Shown: positions 1 through 9,805, numbered from the stretch's first letter. The stretch is DNA of 64,000 nucleotides from Romboutsia_C sp015668195 (GCF_015668195.1 NZ_JADPFC010000001.1:868001-932000); one strand, 5' to 3'. Made by a program: numbers and translations. Notes: generated by a model from the letters alone, not told the origin.

Positions 1-303
1 GATATAAGTTTCTATGTAATGTTACTTGTAGTTATAACTATAAGTTCATTAGGAATAGCTGGTCTTCCAGGAACTGCAACAATGGCAGTATCAGTAGTTG
101 TATCAGGAGTAGGGCTTGGAGCTTATTTCCCATTAGCTGGTGGAATACTTGCAATAGATCCAATACTAGATATGGGTAGAACAATGATAAATGTAAGTGG
201 AGCATCGGTAACTTCAATAGCTGTTGGTAATTCACTTGGCAAAATCGATAAAGATGTTTACAATAGAAAAAACACAGCAACAACTGAAGATAGAAGTGCT
301 TAA
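1..303 (+). CDS. Dicarboxylate/amino acid:cation symporter, C-terminal fragment
   Basis: This is the last 100 codons of a gene that begins before the window; the frame is open from base 1. The protein has hydrophobic segments and the stretch ILAIDPILDMGRTMINVSGA, which matches the C-terminal transport core of the DAACS (GltP/SdcS) sodium- or proton-coupled carboxylate symporters. In that family this region lines the substrate and cation sites. Substrate cannot be told from this part. A strong terminator follows directly. Confidence 0.8.
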   Translation, partial: DISFYVMLLVVITISSLGIAGLPGTATMAVSVVVSGVGLGAYFPLAGGILAIDPILDMGRTMINVSGASVTSIAVGNSLGKIDKDVYNRKNTATTEDRSA

Positions 304-305
304 AT

Positions 306-340
306 AAAAATAACCCTCATTTGTGAGGGTTATTTTTATT
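306..340 (+). terminator. Rho-independent terminator after the symporter
   Basis: A stem with arms AATAACCCTCA and TGAGGGTTATT closes a short loop and is followed by T-rich sequence, 3 bases after the symporter stop codon. Confidence 0.85.
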
Positions 341-552
341 TAAGATATATATAATTTGATATAGTAAGTTTGCAACATTGTATAATAAAGAAGATATAAT
401 AACTAACATAAATTCCTAGTAGAATAAAATACTAAAAATAAAAAATTATATCTATAAAAATTACATATTTACATATTAAAAAAATATAATATATAAACCT
501 AATAAAAAATATCATGATTTTATAAAAAAACTATAGAAATATAAATAATAGA

Positions 553-581
553 AAAAGGATGTATATTAACTACATCCTTTT
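553..581. terminator. Hairpin in the 304-731 spacer
   Basis: A perfect 11-bp stem (AAAAGGATGTA / TACATCCTTTT, 7-base loop) with A- and T-rich flanks could terminate in either direction. No gene abuts it. The rest of the 430-base spacer is very AT-rich and I see no gene in it. Confidence 0.45.
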
Positions 582-731
582 ATAGTGAAATATTCATGAA
601 TTTAACTTTATTAAAAAGTATGATAAAATGGTAAAATAGTAAATATTTTAAGTAACTTATATATTATTTGTTTAGAGTAAAGTATTACCATAAAATAGGA
701 TAATTTATACTATAAAAATAAGGAGGGACAT

Positions 732-1577
732 ATGAAAAAGATAGATAAGATTATAGATGTATTTAGAAATTCAAATTATACAGAGATAAATTCAAAAGCC
801 GCTGAAATGTCTTTCTATTTGCTATTATCCCTTTTTCCATTTTTAATGTTTACTATAAGTACTATAGCATATATGCCTGTTATTCAGATAAATAAATACA
901 TATTATTATTTGAGCATATGATGCCAGAAAGTGCTTTTAATATGATATCAGCTATAATTTATTCTGCTATGAAAAATAAAAGTAAAAATTTTATAATAAC
1001 AAGTTTTCTGCTAACTATGTGGACATCATCAAGAGCAGTAAGGGCTATGATAAGAGGTGCTAATAAGTCTTATAAGGTAGAGGAAACTAGATCATTTATA
1101 AAGGTATTTTTTATAAGCATACTATCAACTATAACCTTATTATTTTTAATATTCTCATCAATGGTATTTTTAGTGTATGGAGAAAAGATAGGATACTTTA
1201 TATTTGGACTTATTGGACTTGATAAGATATTTATGTATATTTGGGATATACTAAGATACACTATAGGTATATCAACCTTAGTTGTAATACTTATAAGTAT
1301 ATATAGATATAGTCCTAATAAAAAAGTAAAGATGTTAGAAGCAACGCCAGGGGCTATAATATCAACTCTTGGATGGATATTAGTATCTTTAGGATATTCT
1401 TATTATTCTAATTATTATGCAAACTATGAAGTTATATATGGAAGTATTGGTGGAATAATAGTTTTAATAACATGGATTTATTTAAGTAGTTGGGCTATAT
1501 TGATAGGTATAGAAATCAATGCTAAAATTTACTTAAGAAGAAATATATACAAATATAAATTTAATGAAAAAATCTAA
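732..1577 (+). CDS. YihY/virulence factor BrkB family membrane protein
   Basis: The 281-residue protein has about six membrane segments, which is usual for the YihY/BrkB family (once misnamed RNase BN). Typical family features are the N-terminal KAAEMSFYLLLSLFPF and the later GGIIVLITWIYLSSWAILIG. It is an integral inner-membrane protein of poorly known function. The start is set by AGGAGG five bases before the ATG. It stands alone in its unit, 43 bases before the cyclase gene on the same strand. Confidence 0.85.
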   Translation: MKKIDKIIDVFRNSNYTEINSKAAEMSFYLLLSLFPFLMFTISTIAYMPVIQINKYILLFEHMMPESAFNMISAIIYSAMKNKSKNFIITSFLLTMWTSSRAVRAMIRGANKSYKVEETRSFIKVFFISILSTITLLFLIFSSMVFLVYGEKIGYFIFGLIGLDKIFMYIWDILRYTIGISTLVVILISIYRYSPNKKVKMLEATPGAIISTLGWILVSLGYSYYSNYYANYEVIYGSIGGIIVLITWIYLSSWAILIGIEINAKIYLRRNIYKYKFNEKI

Positions 1578-1620
1578 TAATAATAGACACTTATTTGTAA
1601 TTAGGAGAGATAAATAAGGT

Positions 1621-2502
1621 ATGAATATATATGAATATATAAATGAAAGAGATATACTTTATAATTTATTTGATTGTATTAGAATAGTAGATCCAATAAA
1701 AAAAGTAGTTATACATCAAATAAAAAATAAGGTAGAGATAGAAAGACCACCTTGTTATGAGTTTTGGAATAGAAATCAAGTATGTGAAAATTGTATATCA
1801 ATTAGAGCTTATAATGAGGAAAAATCTTTTTCAAAAATAGAGTTTAATAAAGAAAGGGTATATTTTGTAATTGCAACTTTGATCAAAATAAATGATGCAA
1901 AATATATAATAGAAGCGTTAAAGGATGTAACGGAAGACAACATACTAGAAGAGATAAGTAAAAAAAGTATAAGTGATATAACAAAAGAAGTTAACAGATT
2001 AAATGAGATAGTTGTTAAGGATGAACTTACAGATTGCTTTAATATAAGATATGTAAATGAAATGCTACCTTTTAATATATCAGATAGTATAAATGAAAAT
2101 AAGACATTATCAGTTTGTATGCTAGATTTAGATTATTTTAAGCAAATAAATGATACATATGGGCATTTGTGTGGAGATTTTGTACTAAAAGAAGTAGGTA
2201 AGATATTAAAAGATAACATAAGAAAAGACATAGATTGGGTAGCGAGATATGGAGGGGAAGAATTTTTAGTTGTATTTAATAATATGCCATTAAAAAATGT
2301 AACTAAGAGAGTTCAAGCTATAAAAGATAAAATAGAAAAGCATGAATTTAAATGGAAAGATAAAATTATAAAAATAACATCAAGCTTTGGAATAAGCACA
2401 TTAGATGAAGATACAAAAACAGTAGAATCTATTTTAGAATCTGCTGATAAAATGCTTTATCTTTCAAAAGAAAAAGGAAGAAATAATATATCACATAAAT
2501 AA
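1621..2502 (+). CDS. Diguanylate cyclase (GGDEF) with cysteine-bearing N-terminal sensor
   Basis: The C-terminal half is a GGDEF domain with the active-site motif ARYGGEEF, expected to make cyclic di-GMP from two GTP. The N-terminal half (about residues 1-110) is PAS-like in size and carries CYEFWNRNQVCENC, a cysteine cluster that could hold a metal or sense redox state (inference). The usual inhibitory I-site RxxD reads KDID here, so product feedback may be weak or absent. No membrane segment or signal peptide is seen, so it should be cytoplasmic. TAGGAGAG precedes the ATG. Confidence 0.85.
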   Translation: MNIYEYINERDILYNLFDCIRIVDPIKKVVIHQIKNKVEIERPPCYEFWNRNQVCENCISIRAYNEEKSFSKIEFNKERVYFVIATLIKINDAKYIIEALKDVTEDNILEEISKKSISDITKEVNRLNEIVVKDELTDCFNIRYVNEMLPFNISDSINENKTLSVCMLDLDYFKQINDTYGHLCGDFVLKEVGKILKDNIRKDIDWVARYGGEEFLVVFNNMPLKNVTKRVQAIKDKIEKHEFKWKDKIIKITSSFGISTLDEDTKTVESILESADKMLYLSKEKGRNNISHK

Positions 2503-2503
2503 T

Positions 2504-2552
2504 AAAAGTGCTTAAAAGTAGTATAAATACTAACTTAAAGGCACTTTTTTAT
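2504..2552 (+). terminator. Terminator after the diguanylate cyclase
   Basis: AAAAGTGC pairs with GCACTTTT, and the second arm runs straight into a T tract. It lies between the cyclase and the convergent yaaA gene. Confidence 0.75.
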
Positions 2553-2597
2553 TTAAAAATATAGCTTTAATTATGATATATAATAATATAAAAAATA

Positions 2598-3368
2598 CTA
2601 TCTAGTAAATATAAGTTTATTATTATCTGACAAATTTTCATTAAAGCTATAACCATCAATATTAAATTTTTTTAAATCTGAAATTTTATCTATTTTATTT
2701 TTTATTATAAAAGATGCCATATATCCACGGGCACGTTTTGCATAAAGACCTTTAGTTTGATAAGTGTCTTTGCTAGAATTATATTCTTTAAAGTTTATAT
2801 CTATAAATGTATAATCTTTCTTTATAGATTTTAAATCTATACACTTTAAGTACTCAGAAGAAGCTAGATTTATTAGTATTTTGTTTTTATGTGTACTTAA
2901 TTCATTCATTATATTTTGAGTTATTTTATCTTTCCAAAATTTATATAAATCATCCCCACGCTTATTAACTAATTTAGATTTCATCTCAAGTCTGTAAGGT
3001 TCTATTAAATCAAATGGCTTAAGTATACCATAAAGTCCTGAAAGTATTCTTATATTTTCATTAGCAAAATCAAAATCCTCATGTGTAAATTCATAAATTT
3101 TCATACAATTAAAAACCTCTCCATCAAAAGCTAAGATACTTTCGCACTTTGGATTATTTTTAGTCGATAGATTTTTATGTCTATTATGATTTAATGTAGT
3201 TAGATCTTCACTTAGATTCATAAGGTTTGATAGTTCTTCTTTTTTTAATAATTTTAAAAGTCTTATTAAGTAATCTATATCATCTTTAAATATAGGCATA
3301 GATTGTTTATGTAGTTTTATATTTTTATCAAAATTCATAGTTGTAGTAGGAGAAATTATAGTAATCAT
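2598..3368 (-). CDS. yaaA: YaaA family peroxide stress protein
   Basis: This 256-residue protein opens MITIISPTTTMNF and contains LSGLYGILKPFDLIEPYRLEM, hallmark segments of the YaaA/UPF0246 (DUF328) family. In E. coli YaaA limits free iron and oxidative damage during peroxide stress and binds DNA. The length is normal for the family. The start has an AGGTG site just upstream. It is monocistronic and convergent with the cyclase gene. Confidence 0.9.
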   Translation of the reverse strand: MITIISPTTTMNFDKNIKLHKQSMPIFKDDIDYLIRLLKLLKKEELSNLMNLSEDLTTLNHNRHKNLSTKNNPKCESILAFDGEVFNCMKIYEFTHEDFDFANENIRILSGLYGILKPFDLIEPYRLEMKSKLVNKRGDDLYKFWKDKITQNIMNELSTHKNKILINLASSEYLKCIDLKSIKKDYTFIDINFKEYNSSKDTYQTKGLYAKRARGYMASFIIKNKIDKISDLKKFNIDGYSFNENLSDNNKLIFTR

Positions 3369-3595
3369 TTTACACCTCTTATATATTTTATTTGCTAATT
3401 TCCACTTATATTAATTGAAGTAAATTTCATTAATATTTTAAGTTGAGTTTCATAAGTTTATTATATACCCTTAGTACAAAAATTTTAATCATATAAGTAT
3501 GTAGTATAAAAATATTTAGAAATAGTATATAACTGTGATAAAATTAACATATATAAAAAATTTATATAAAGTATGGTTTTAAGGAGTGAATTGTT

Positions 3596-4237
3596 ATGGA
3601 TAAAAATATAATTTGGGTCAATGAAAAAAGAATAGAAAAAACAATTAAAGCTTTAGAAAGAAATAATATGAAGGGTTATTTAGCAAAGGACAAGAATGAT
3701 ATTATAAATATAATAAAAGAGTTAGTTGATGAAAAGTCATTAGTAGCTTGTGGTGGTTCTATGACTTTATTTGAAACAGGTATTATAGATTTATTAAGAA
3801 GTGGTAGATACAATTTTTTAGATAGATATGAAGAAAATCTTTCACCTCAGGAGATGAAAGAGATATTTAGAAAATCTTTCTGTGCAGATGCATACTTCAC
3901 TAGTACTAATGCTATAACAGAAGAAGGAGAATTATACAATGTAGATGGAATGGGGAATAGAGTAGCTGCCATGCTTTATGGGCCTGATAAAGTTATAGTA
4001 GTGTGTGGAGTAAATAAGATAGTAAAAAATATAGATGAAGCTATAAATAGAAATAAAATAGTATCTGCACCTGCAAATGCTAAAAGGTTAAATACTAAGA
4101 CACCTTGTAAAGAAGTAGGCTATTGTATGGACTGTAGTAGTAGTGAAAGAATATGCTGTGAATATACTATTATAAAAAAACAAAGAATACCAAATAGAAT
4201 ACATATAATATTTATAAATGAAAGTTTTGGGTATTAA
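3596..4237 (+). CDS. LUD-domain (lactate utilisation type) protein
   Basis: The 213-residue protein is a stand-alone LUD (DUF162) domain, related to LutC and part of LutB. Recognisable features are CGGSMTLFETGIIDLLRSG and FCADAYFTSTNAITEEGELYNVDGMGNRVAAM. A cysteine-rich tail (CKEVGYCMDCSSSERICCEY) may bind metal. In Clostridia such genes often stand alone, away from lactate operons, and the substrate is unknown. A GGAG site precedes the ATG at 3596. Confidence 0.8.
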   Translation: MDKNIIWVNEKRIEKTIKALERNNMKGYLAKDKNDIINIIKELVDEKSLVACGGSMTLFETGIIDLLRSGRYNFLDRYEENLSPQEMKEIFRKSFCADAYFTSTNAITEEGELYNVDGMGNRVAAMLYGPDKVIVVCGVNKIVKNIDEAINRNKIVSAPANAKRLNTKTPCKEVGYCMDCSSSERICCEYTIIKKQRIPNRIHIIFINESFGY

Positions 4238-4325
4238 AATAATATACAATTTATCCTACACATAATGAATACATAATCTGTAAATAATATAATATGTATA
4301 TCACCAAGGGTAGCAAGGAGGAAAT

Positions 4326-5213
4326 ATGAAAAAAGTAAAGCTTATATATAATCCAAACTCAGGTGAGAAAAAAATAACAAGCCAACTTGATAATATAATA
4401 AAAATATATCAAAACTATAACTACATACTTATACCATATAGATTAAGTAAACATCAGCACATAAGTAAAGCCTTTTTAGATATGGATGAAACTTATGACC
4501 ATTTATTAATAGCAGGAGGAGATGGAACAGTAGATATAGTTCTAAATGCTATGAAAGAATTTAACATAGATATACCTATTGCTATACTTCCAACAGGAAC
4601 AGCTAATGATTTTGCTAAAGCTTTAAATATTTCCTTAGATATAAATAAAGCCGTTAAAGATATAATTAATTCAGAACCTAAAAGTATAGATATAGGAAAA
4701 ATAAATAATAAATATTTTATAAATGTAGCTAGTGCAGGAATGTTTACTGATGTATCTCAGAAGATAAATCCAGAATTGAAAAATTATATGGGAAAAGTAT
4801 CTTATTATATTACAGGTATAGAGGAAGCTCTTCACCTAAGAAAGTTCAATATAAATGTAAATTCCAAAGAAGTTATGTACAAGGGTGATATGTATCTTAT
4901 GTTAGTATTTAATGGAAAAACAGCAGGTAATTTAAATTTAGCATACAAAGCAGAAGTAGATGATGGTTACCTAGATGTCATTATATTTAAAGCAATGCCT
5001 ATACCAAAATCAATACCAGTACTTATAAGTATATTAAAAGGTGAGCACTTAGATACATATAATGAAAGTGAGATATTATATTTTAAAACTAAAAAAGTAA
5101 GAATAGACTGTTGCGACGTTTTATTAACTGATATAGATGGAGAAAGAGGGCCAGATTTTCCTCTAGATATAGAATGTATAGAGGATGGAATAAAGGTACT
5201 TGGAGTAAAATAA
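4326..5213 (+). CDS. YegS/BmrU family lipid (diacylglycerol-type) kinase
   Basis: Residues 64-68 (GGDGT) and the later LPTGTANDFAKAL are the nucleotide-binding motifs of the DagK/YegS/BmrU lipid kinase fold. The protein (295 residues) is the usual length. It is expected to phosphorylate diacylglycerol or a related lipid at the membrane face, recycling it into phospholipid synthesis. GCAAGGAGG precedes the ATG. The final lipid substrate is not predictable from sequence. Confidence 0.88.
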   Translation: MKKVKLIYNPNSGEKKITSQLDNIIKIYQNYNYILIPYRLSKHQHISKAFLDMDETYDHLLIAGGDGTVDIVLNAMKEFNIDIPIAILPTGTANDFAKALNISLDINKAVKDIINSEPKSIDIGKINNKYFINVASAGMFTDVSQKINPELKNYMGKVSYYITGIEEALHLRKFNINVNSKEVMYKGDMYLMLVFNGKTAGNLNLAYKAEVDDGYLDVIIFKAMPIPKSIPVLISILKGEHLDTYNESEILYFKTKKVRIDCCDVLLTDIDGERGPDFPLDIECIEDGIKVLGVK

Positions 5214-5243
5214 AAAGGAAGCTAAATTTAGCTTCCTTTTTAT
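5213..5243. terminator. Bidirectional terminator between lipid kinase and glnS
   Basis: AAAAAGGAAGCTAAA pairs with TTTAGCTTCCTTTTT almost without a loop. The flanking A and T tracts let it serve both convergent genes. Confidence 0.88.
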
Positions 5244-5246
5244 TTA

Positions 5247-6911
5247 TTATTTTGAAGGTTTGAATGAACTTTTTAAAGGAACAACTCTATTGAATACTAA
5301 TTTATCATCAGTAGTATATTTAGTATCAACAGAGAAGAATCCATTTCTAACAAATTGGAATTTATCTAGAACTTTAGCATTTTCAAGTTGAGTAGGTTCT
5401 GCAAATCCTTGAAGTATTTCTAGAGAATTTGGGTTTATTTGTTCTAAGAAATGCTTACCTTCATTTTCAGGAGCATCATCAAGTATTAATGGTTCATATA
5501 ATCTAAATTCACAAGGCTTAGCAGTAGTTGCCTCAACCCAATGTATAGTAGATTTTACTTTACGTCCTGTAAATCCTGAACCACTCTTCGTTTCTGGGTC
5601 ATAAGTACAATGTATTTCTACTACATTTCCATTTTCATCTTTTATAACTTCATTACATTTTACAAAATATGCACCTTTTAATCTAACTTCATTTCCAGGG
5701 AATAGTCTAAAGTATTTTTTAACAGGTTCTTCCATAAAGTCTTCTTGTTCTATATAAAGTTCTCTACCAAATGGAACCATTCTTTTTCCTTTAGTTTCGT
5801 CTTTTGCATTATTTTCGATTTCCAACATTTCTATTTGACCCTCAGGATAATTAGTTATAACTAATTTTAAAGGTCTTAAAACACCCATAGCAAGTGGAGC
5901 TTTAGGTTGTAAATCTTCTCTTACGAAGAAATCAAGCATTTGACTATCAACCTTAGAATCAGCTTTAGATACACCTATCTCTCTACAGAAGTTTCTTATA
6001 GCTTCAGGAGTATATCCTCTACGTCTAAGACCTGATATAGTAGGCATACGAGGATCATCCCATCCATCAGTTACACCTTCATCAACAAGTTGCTTTAACT
6101 TTCTCTTACTCATAACAGTATTTGTAAGGTTAAGTCTTGCAAATTCTATTTGTCTAGGAACATTTTCCATTTCACATTCTCTAACAACCCAATCATATAA
6201 TGGTCTTTGGTCTTCAAACTCTAGAGTACATATAGAGTGAGTTATTCCTTCTATTGCATCTTCTAGTGGATGAGCAAATGCATACATTGGATATATACAC
6301 CATTTATCTCCTGTATTATGGTGAGTTGAATGAGCTATTCTATATATTATAGGATCTCTAAAGTTTATGTTAGGAGATGACATATCAATTTTTGCTCTTA
6401 ATACTTTTTCTCCATCTTTAAATTCACCATTTTTCATTCTTTCGAATAAATCTAAGTTTTCTTCAACAGTTCTGTTTCTATAAGGACTGTCTTTACCAGG
6501 TTCACTTAATGTACCACGATACTCTCTCATTTCTTCAGGTGTTAATTCACATACATAAGCTTTACCTTTTTTTATAAGAAGCACAGCTTTTTCATACATT
6601 GTATCGAAATAGTCTGATGCGAAGAATAAGTTATTCCAATCAAATCCTAACCACTTAACATCTTCTTTTATAGAATTTACGTATTCTACATCTTCTTTAA
6701 CTGGGTTAGTGTCATCAAATCTTAAGTTTACTTTTCCTTTAAATTCTTTTGCAAGTCCAAAGTTTAAGCATATACTTTTAGCATGACCTATATGTAAGTA
6801 ACCATTTGGTTCTGGTGGAAAACGAGTTATAATGCTGTCATGTTTTCCAGTTTCTAAATCATTAACTATAATGTTTTTTATGAAATTAGATGAAACATTT
6901 TCGTTTGACAT
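5247..6911 (-). CDS. glnS: Glutaminyl-tRNA synthetase
   Basis: This class I synthetase charges tRNA-Gln with glutamine. The HIGH motif is at residues 40-43 (PPEPNGYLHIGHAK) and the KMSKS equivalent is VMSKRKL, as in E. coli GlnRS; the C-terminal anticodon-binding beta barrels follow. I choose the start at 6911 (MSNENVSS, 554 residues). GAGGT stands nine bases upstream of it, whereas an in-frame ATG at 6929 has no ribosome site. GlnRS is absent from many Firmicutes, which use the GatCAB route, so this gene is often thought acquired. Confidence 0.93.
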   Translation of the reverse strand: MSNENVSSNFIKNIIVNDLETGKHDSIITRFPPEPNGYLHIGHAKSICLNFGLAKEFKGKVNLRFDDTNPVKEDVEYVNSIKEDVKWLGFDWNNLFFASDYFDTMYEKAVLLIKKGKAYVCELTPEEMREYRGTLSEPGKDSPYRNRTVEENLDLFERMKNGEFKDGEKVLRAKIDMSSPNINFRDPIIYRIAHSTHHNTGDKWCIYPMYAFAHPLEDAIEGITHSICTLEFEDQRPLYDWVVRECEMENVPRQIEFARLNLTNTVMSKRKLKQLVDEGVTDGWDDPRMPTISGLRRRGYTPEAIRNFCREIGVSKADSKVDSQMLDFFVREDLQPKAPLAMGVLRPLKLVITNYPEGQIEMLEIENNAKDETKGKRMVPFGRELYIEQEDFMEEPVKKYFRLFPGNEVRLKGAYFVKCNEVIKDENGNVVEIHCTYDPETKSGSGFTGRKVKSTIHWVEATTAKPCEFRLYEPLILDDAPENEGKHFLEQINPNSLEILQGFAEPTQLENAKVLDKFQFVRNGFFSVDTKYTTDDKLVFNRVVPLKSSFKPSK

Positions 6912-7219
6912 ATTAATAGTACCTCTCATTTATTAATTTTTTATCCATAGTACAAAAAAGTACTATAATCCATAATATTAATTTTAATCTAATATTGTAA
7001 AAAAATAAAGATATAATTAAATATATATACTTAAAATTATTATACGAATGATTAAATTTTATAATATAAATATAAAATTATGATAAATTTCCTTTTAAAT
7101 AGTGAACTTAAATCCTAAAATACAATAAATAAAATGTATACTTACTAGATAAGTCTAAATAATAATAATATGATAGTCATTTTTTAAACTAATAAACATA
7201 TATTTAGGAGTAGTTAACT

Positions 7220-7792
7220 ATGGAAGAAATACTATATTCATTAACAGACCACAAAGTATTAGCCATAATAGTTGGATTTTTACTTGTAATGCTTGAGACT
7301 TTTGCACCAATACTTCCCTTAATTGCAATAGTGCTAGCAAATGCTTTTGTTCTTGGAATGTGGATGGGTTTTTTAGTGTCATGGGTAAGTTCAGCAATTG
7401 CATCTATAATTTTATACTATATAGCAAATAGGTTTTCAAGGTTAAAATACATACAAAAGTATAAATCAAAAGAACAAGTAAAGAGAGTAACTTCTTGGAT
7501 TCATAGACAAGGATTTAACACTATATTTATCTCTTATGCATGTCCTTTTATACCAGATTTTCTAGTAACAATTTCATCTGGATTTGCAGGAACAGAAATA
7601 AAAAATTATATATCAGGAATGGTATTTGGAAAGTTTGTAATGTTTTTACTTATAAGTTATATTGGAGAAGATTTGGATAAGGTTTTTCAAGAACCTATTA
7701 AAATAGTAGTATTTATTCTATCTGTAATTATATCTTGGATACTTGGAAGAAAAATAAATAATAGAATACATACGGAAAATGTACCTAAATAA
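7220..7792 (+). CDS. VTT-domain (DedA/TVP38-type) membrane protein
   Basis: The 190-residue protein has four or five hydrophobic segments and the stretch PFIPDFLVTISSGFAGTEIKNY, which fits the VTT/SNARE-associated (PF09335) fold of DedA and TVP38 proteins. These are implicated in lipid flipping and membrane homeostasis. TTAGGAG precedes the ATG. The roughly 300-base AT-rich spacer between glnS and this gene (6912-7219) holds no gene I can support. Confidence 0.75.
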   Translation: MEEILYSLTDHKVLAIIVGFLLVMLETFAPILPLIAIVLANAFVLGMWMGFLVSWVSSAIASIILYYIANRFSRLKYIQKYKSKEQVKRVTSWIHRQGFNTIFISYACPFIPDFLVTISSGFAGTEIKNYISGMVFGKFVMFLLISYIGEDLDKVFQEPIKIVVFILSVIISWILGRKINNRIHTENVPK

Positions 7793-7916
7793 AATTAAAG
7801 AATATAAATATAAAATTTAGACTTTTCGACAAATAATTTCACAAAAATATTTACTATATATATATTTTTGTGATATACTTTTATAGTTATATTTTAATGA
7901 AGAGGGGGAGAGTAAT

Positions 7917-8486
7917 ATGAAAAAAGTATATATTATAACAACATATACAGGTACAGTATTATCGTTTCTTATAAGACGTATAAGTAAAACCCCATATGCA
8001 CATGTATCGATATCTTTAAATGAACAATTAAGACCTATGTATTCATTTGGAAGGTTAAATCCTAAAACTCCTATATTTGCAGGGTTTGTGGAGGAAAATA
8101 TAAATGAAGGTTTATACGCTATAAGGACTAACACTATGTGTCGTGTTTACTCGTTAGATGTTACTGATGAACAATATCATAAATTATACAAGAATATAAT
8201 GAATGTAAGTGAAAATAGAGAACAATATGATTATGATGTAAAAGCACTTTTATATCTAAGTATAGATAGACCTAGAGAAAAAGAATTTAAATATGTATGT
8301 TCACATTTTGTTGCTGATATGCTAGAAAAAAGTGATATAAACATTATGAATAAGCCTTCTTATGAAGTAAGACCTAATGATTTCTATGATTATAAAGGTT
8401 TAGTACTAGAATATGAAGGATTACTTTCTAAATACTACGATAGAAATAAAAATGATATGTACTTAAGAAGAACAGTTAATGCATAA
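7917..8486 (+). CDS. Permuted papain-fold (YiiX/NlpC-P60 type) hydrolase
   Basis: His29 in PYAHVSISL and Cys128 in KYVCSHFVADML appear in the His-before-Cys order of the circularly permuted papain-like families related to YiiX and NlpC/P60. Catalysis is likely but the substrate (peptide or lipid) is unknown. No signal peptide is visible. AGAGGGGGAG precedes the ATG. It is the last chromosomal gene before the insertion; its terminator supplies the T tract of the left attachment repeat. Confidence 0.65.
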   Translation: MKKVYIITTYTGTVLSFLIRRISKTPYAHVSISLNEQLRPMYSFGRLNPKTPIFAGFVEENINEGLYAIRTNTMCRVYSLDVTDEQYHKLYKNIMNVSENREQYDYDVKALLYLSIDRPREKEFKYVCSHFVADMLEKSDINIMNKPSYEVRPNDFYDYKGLVLEYEGLLSKYYDRNKNDMYLRRTVNA

Positions 8487-8520
8487 ATACCTCTTGTTTT
8501 AAAGAGGTATTTATTTTTTT
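8485..8520 (+). terminator. Terminator of the papain-fold gene, overlapping the left attachment repeat
   Basis: AAATACCTCTT (8485-8495) pairs with AAGAGGTATTT (8502-8512), followed by a T run. The 3' part is shared with the 18-bp repeat at 8507. Confidence 0.88.
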
Positions 8521-8524
8521 ACAA
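8507..8524. repeat. Putative attL core
   Basis: The 18-bp sequence GTATTTATTTTTTTACAA recurs exactly at 56692. It starts inside the terminator of the last chromosomal gene and lies about 145 bases from the integrase stop codon. It is low in complexity, so the match alone would be weak evidence. Confidence 0.55.
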
Positions 8525-8631
8525 AATATTAAATATGCATTAACTGAATTCATTTAAACTTAATAGTAAGCAATTGCAATTACTACCAAATTAATTAGCA
8601 TAAAATAAAATTAATTAACTAACTGCAATCA

Positions 8632-8667
8632 ACTGACAAAAACTTAATTTACTGACATAAAACTGAC
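8632..8667. promoter_or_regulatory. Putative integrase arm-type sites, left
   Basis: ACTGAC occurs at 8632-8637, 8651-8656 and 8662-8667, all in one orientation, between the core repeat and the integrase gene. A similar cluster lies at 56621-56646 inside the other end. This is the arrangement expected for arm-binding sites of a tyrosine integrase with an AP2-like N-terminal domain. Confidence 0.55.
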
Positions 8668-8669
8668 TG

Positions 8670-9788
8670 TTATTTAAAAAGTATATTACTTAAATTATCT
8701 GATGCTTTTTTATCCATTTCCTTGATTACATGAGAATATCTATTCATACTTAATTTAATATCTGTATGACCTAATCTTTCAGATACAATTTTCATATTAG
8801 TACCACTTAAAAGCATCATAGTTGCATTTGTATGCCTCAAGTCATGAAGTCTAACAGTTTTCATATTATTCTTTTTTAAGAATCTCTTAAAAGTTTTTCT
8901 AATAGCTGTATTGCTCCATGGGTTCAATTCAGCATTTAAACAGATTAAATCATATTCATTTTTTAAAAGTCCTTTTAATTGTAATTCACCCTGTTTTATC
9001 TTTACTTTCTTTAATATCTTCATAAGTTCATCTGGAGCATGTAAAGCTCTTTTAGATTTTTCAGTTTTAGGATCTTTAAATATAAAGCCTTCTTTACCTA
9101 GATAAACTATAATTTGATTAACATTAACTATATTATTATCAAAATCAATATCCTGCCATCTAAGTCCACATGCTTCGCAATACCTAAGTCCAAGTATAGT
9201 CATTAGCATAATAGGAGCTTGTATATTTTCACCTTCTAACTTTTCTATAAGTTCTTTAGTTTCTTCTCTAGTATAAACATCAGAAGTTGAATTATATTTT
9301 TTGTTTGGCATTTTAATAAAATCGCATGGGTTTTCATTAATTTCTTTTAATCTATAAGATTCCTTTAAGACAGTTCTTACAAATGAATAGATAACATCTG
9401 CAGTTCCTGTAACATGTTCCTTATAAATTTGATTAACGAAACCTTGCAAGAAAGTAGGATTAATATCTTTTAAAAGGACATTACCAAAATGTTTTTCTAT
9501 ATGTTTTGATATTAAGCTTTTTCTATTTCTTGTTGTAAGTACGGACCAACTATATTTGTTCTCTTCAACAAACTTAGAACAACGATCTACAAATTTAATA
9601 TCTTTAGAAATTATAAATTTATTATTATTAATAGAGCTCTTTAAATCAATTAAATGTTTTTCTGCATCTTTTTTATTTTTATATTTACCTTGACTTTTCT
9701 GTCTTATTTTACCCTCTTCATCTATATACTCAATATAGACATTATAATTATTATTTCTTTTTCTTATAAATGTTGATTTAATATTCAA
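8670..9788 (-). CDS. int: Phage-type tyrosine integrase
   Basis: The 372-residue protein has an N-terminal AP2-like arm-binding region (about residues 1-50), a SAM-like core-binding domain and a catalytic domain. All catalytic residues are present: Arg in LGLRYCEACGLRW, HxxR in LHDLRHTNATMM, then His and Tyr in LGHTDIKLSMNRYSHV. It starts with TTG at 9788, 17 bases after the repressor stop, so the two genes are probably co-transcribed. It should catalyse integration and excision at the 8507/56692 repeats. Confidence 0.92.
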   Translation of the reverse strand: MNIKSTFIRKRNNNYNVYIEYIDEEGKIRQKSQGKYKNKKDAEKHLIDLKSSINNNKFIISKDIKFVDRCSKFVEENKYSWSVLTTRNRKSLISKHIEKHFGNVLLKDINPTFLQGFVNQIYKEHVTGTADVIYSFVRTVLKESYRLKEINENPCDFIKMPNKKYNSTSDVYTREETKELIEKLEGENIQAPIMLMTILGLRYCEACGLRWQDIDFDNNIVNVNQIIVYLGKEGFIFKDPKTEKSKRALHAPDELMKILKKVKIKQGELQLKGLLKNEYDLICLNAELNPWSNTAIRKTFKRFLKKNNMKTVRLHDLRHTNATMMLLSGTNMKIVSERLGHTDIKLSMNRYSHVIKEMDKKASDNLSNILFK

Positions 9789-9805
9789 ATGTCAACACCA
9801 ACTCT

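Noticed and set aside
8484..8520. A host gene interrupted by integration at the left end
   Set aside because: The papain-fold gene ends with a normal stop and terminator before the repeat, so the insertion appears to lie in the spacer and not in a coding region.
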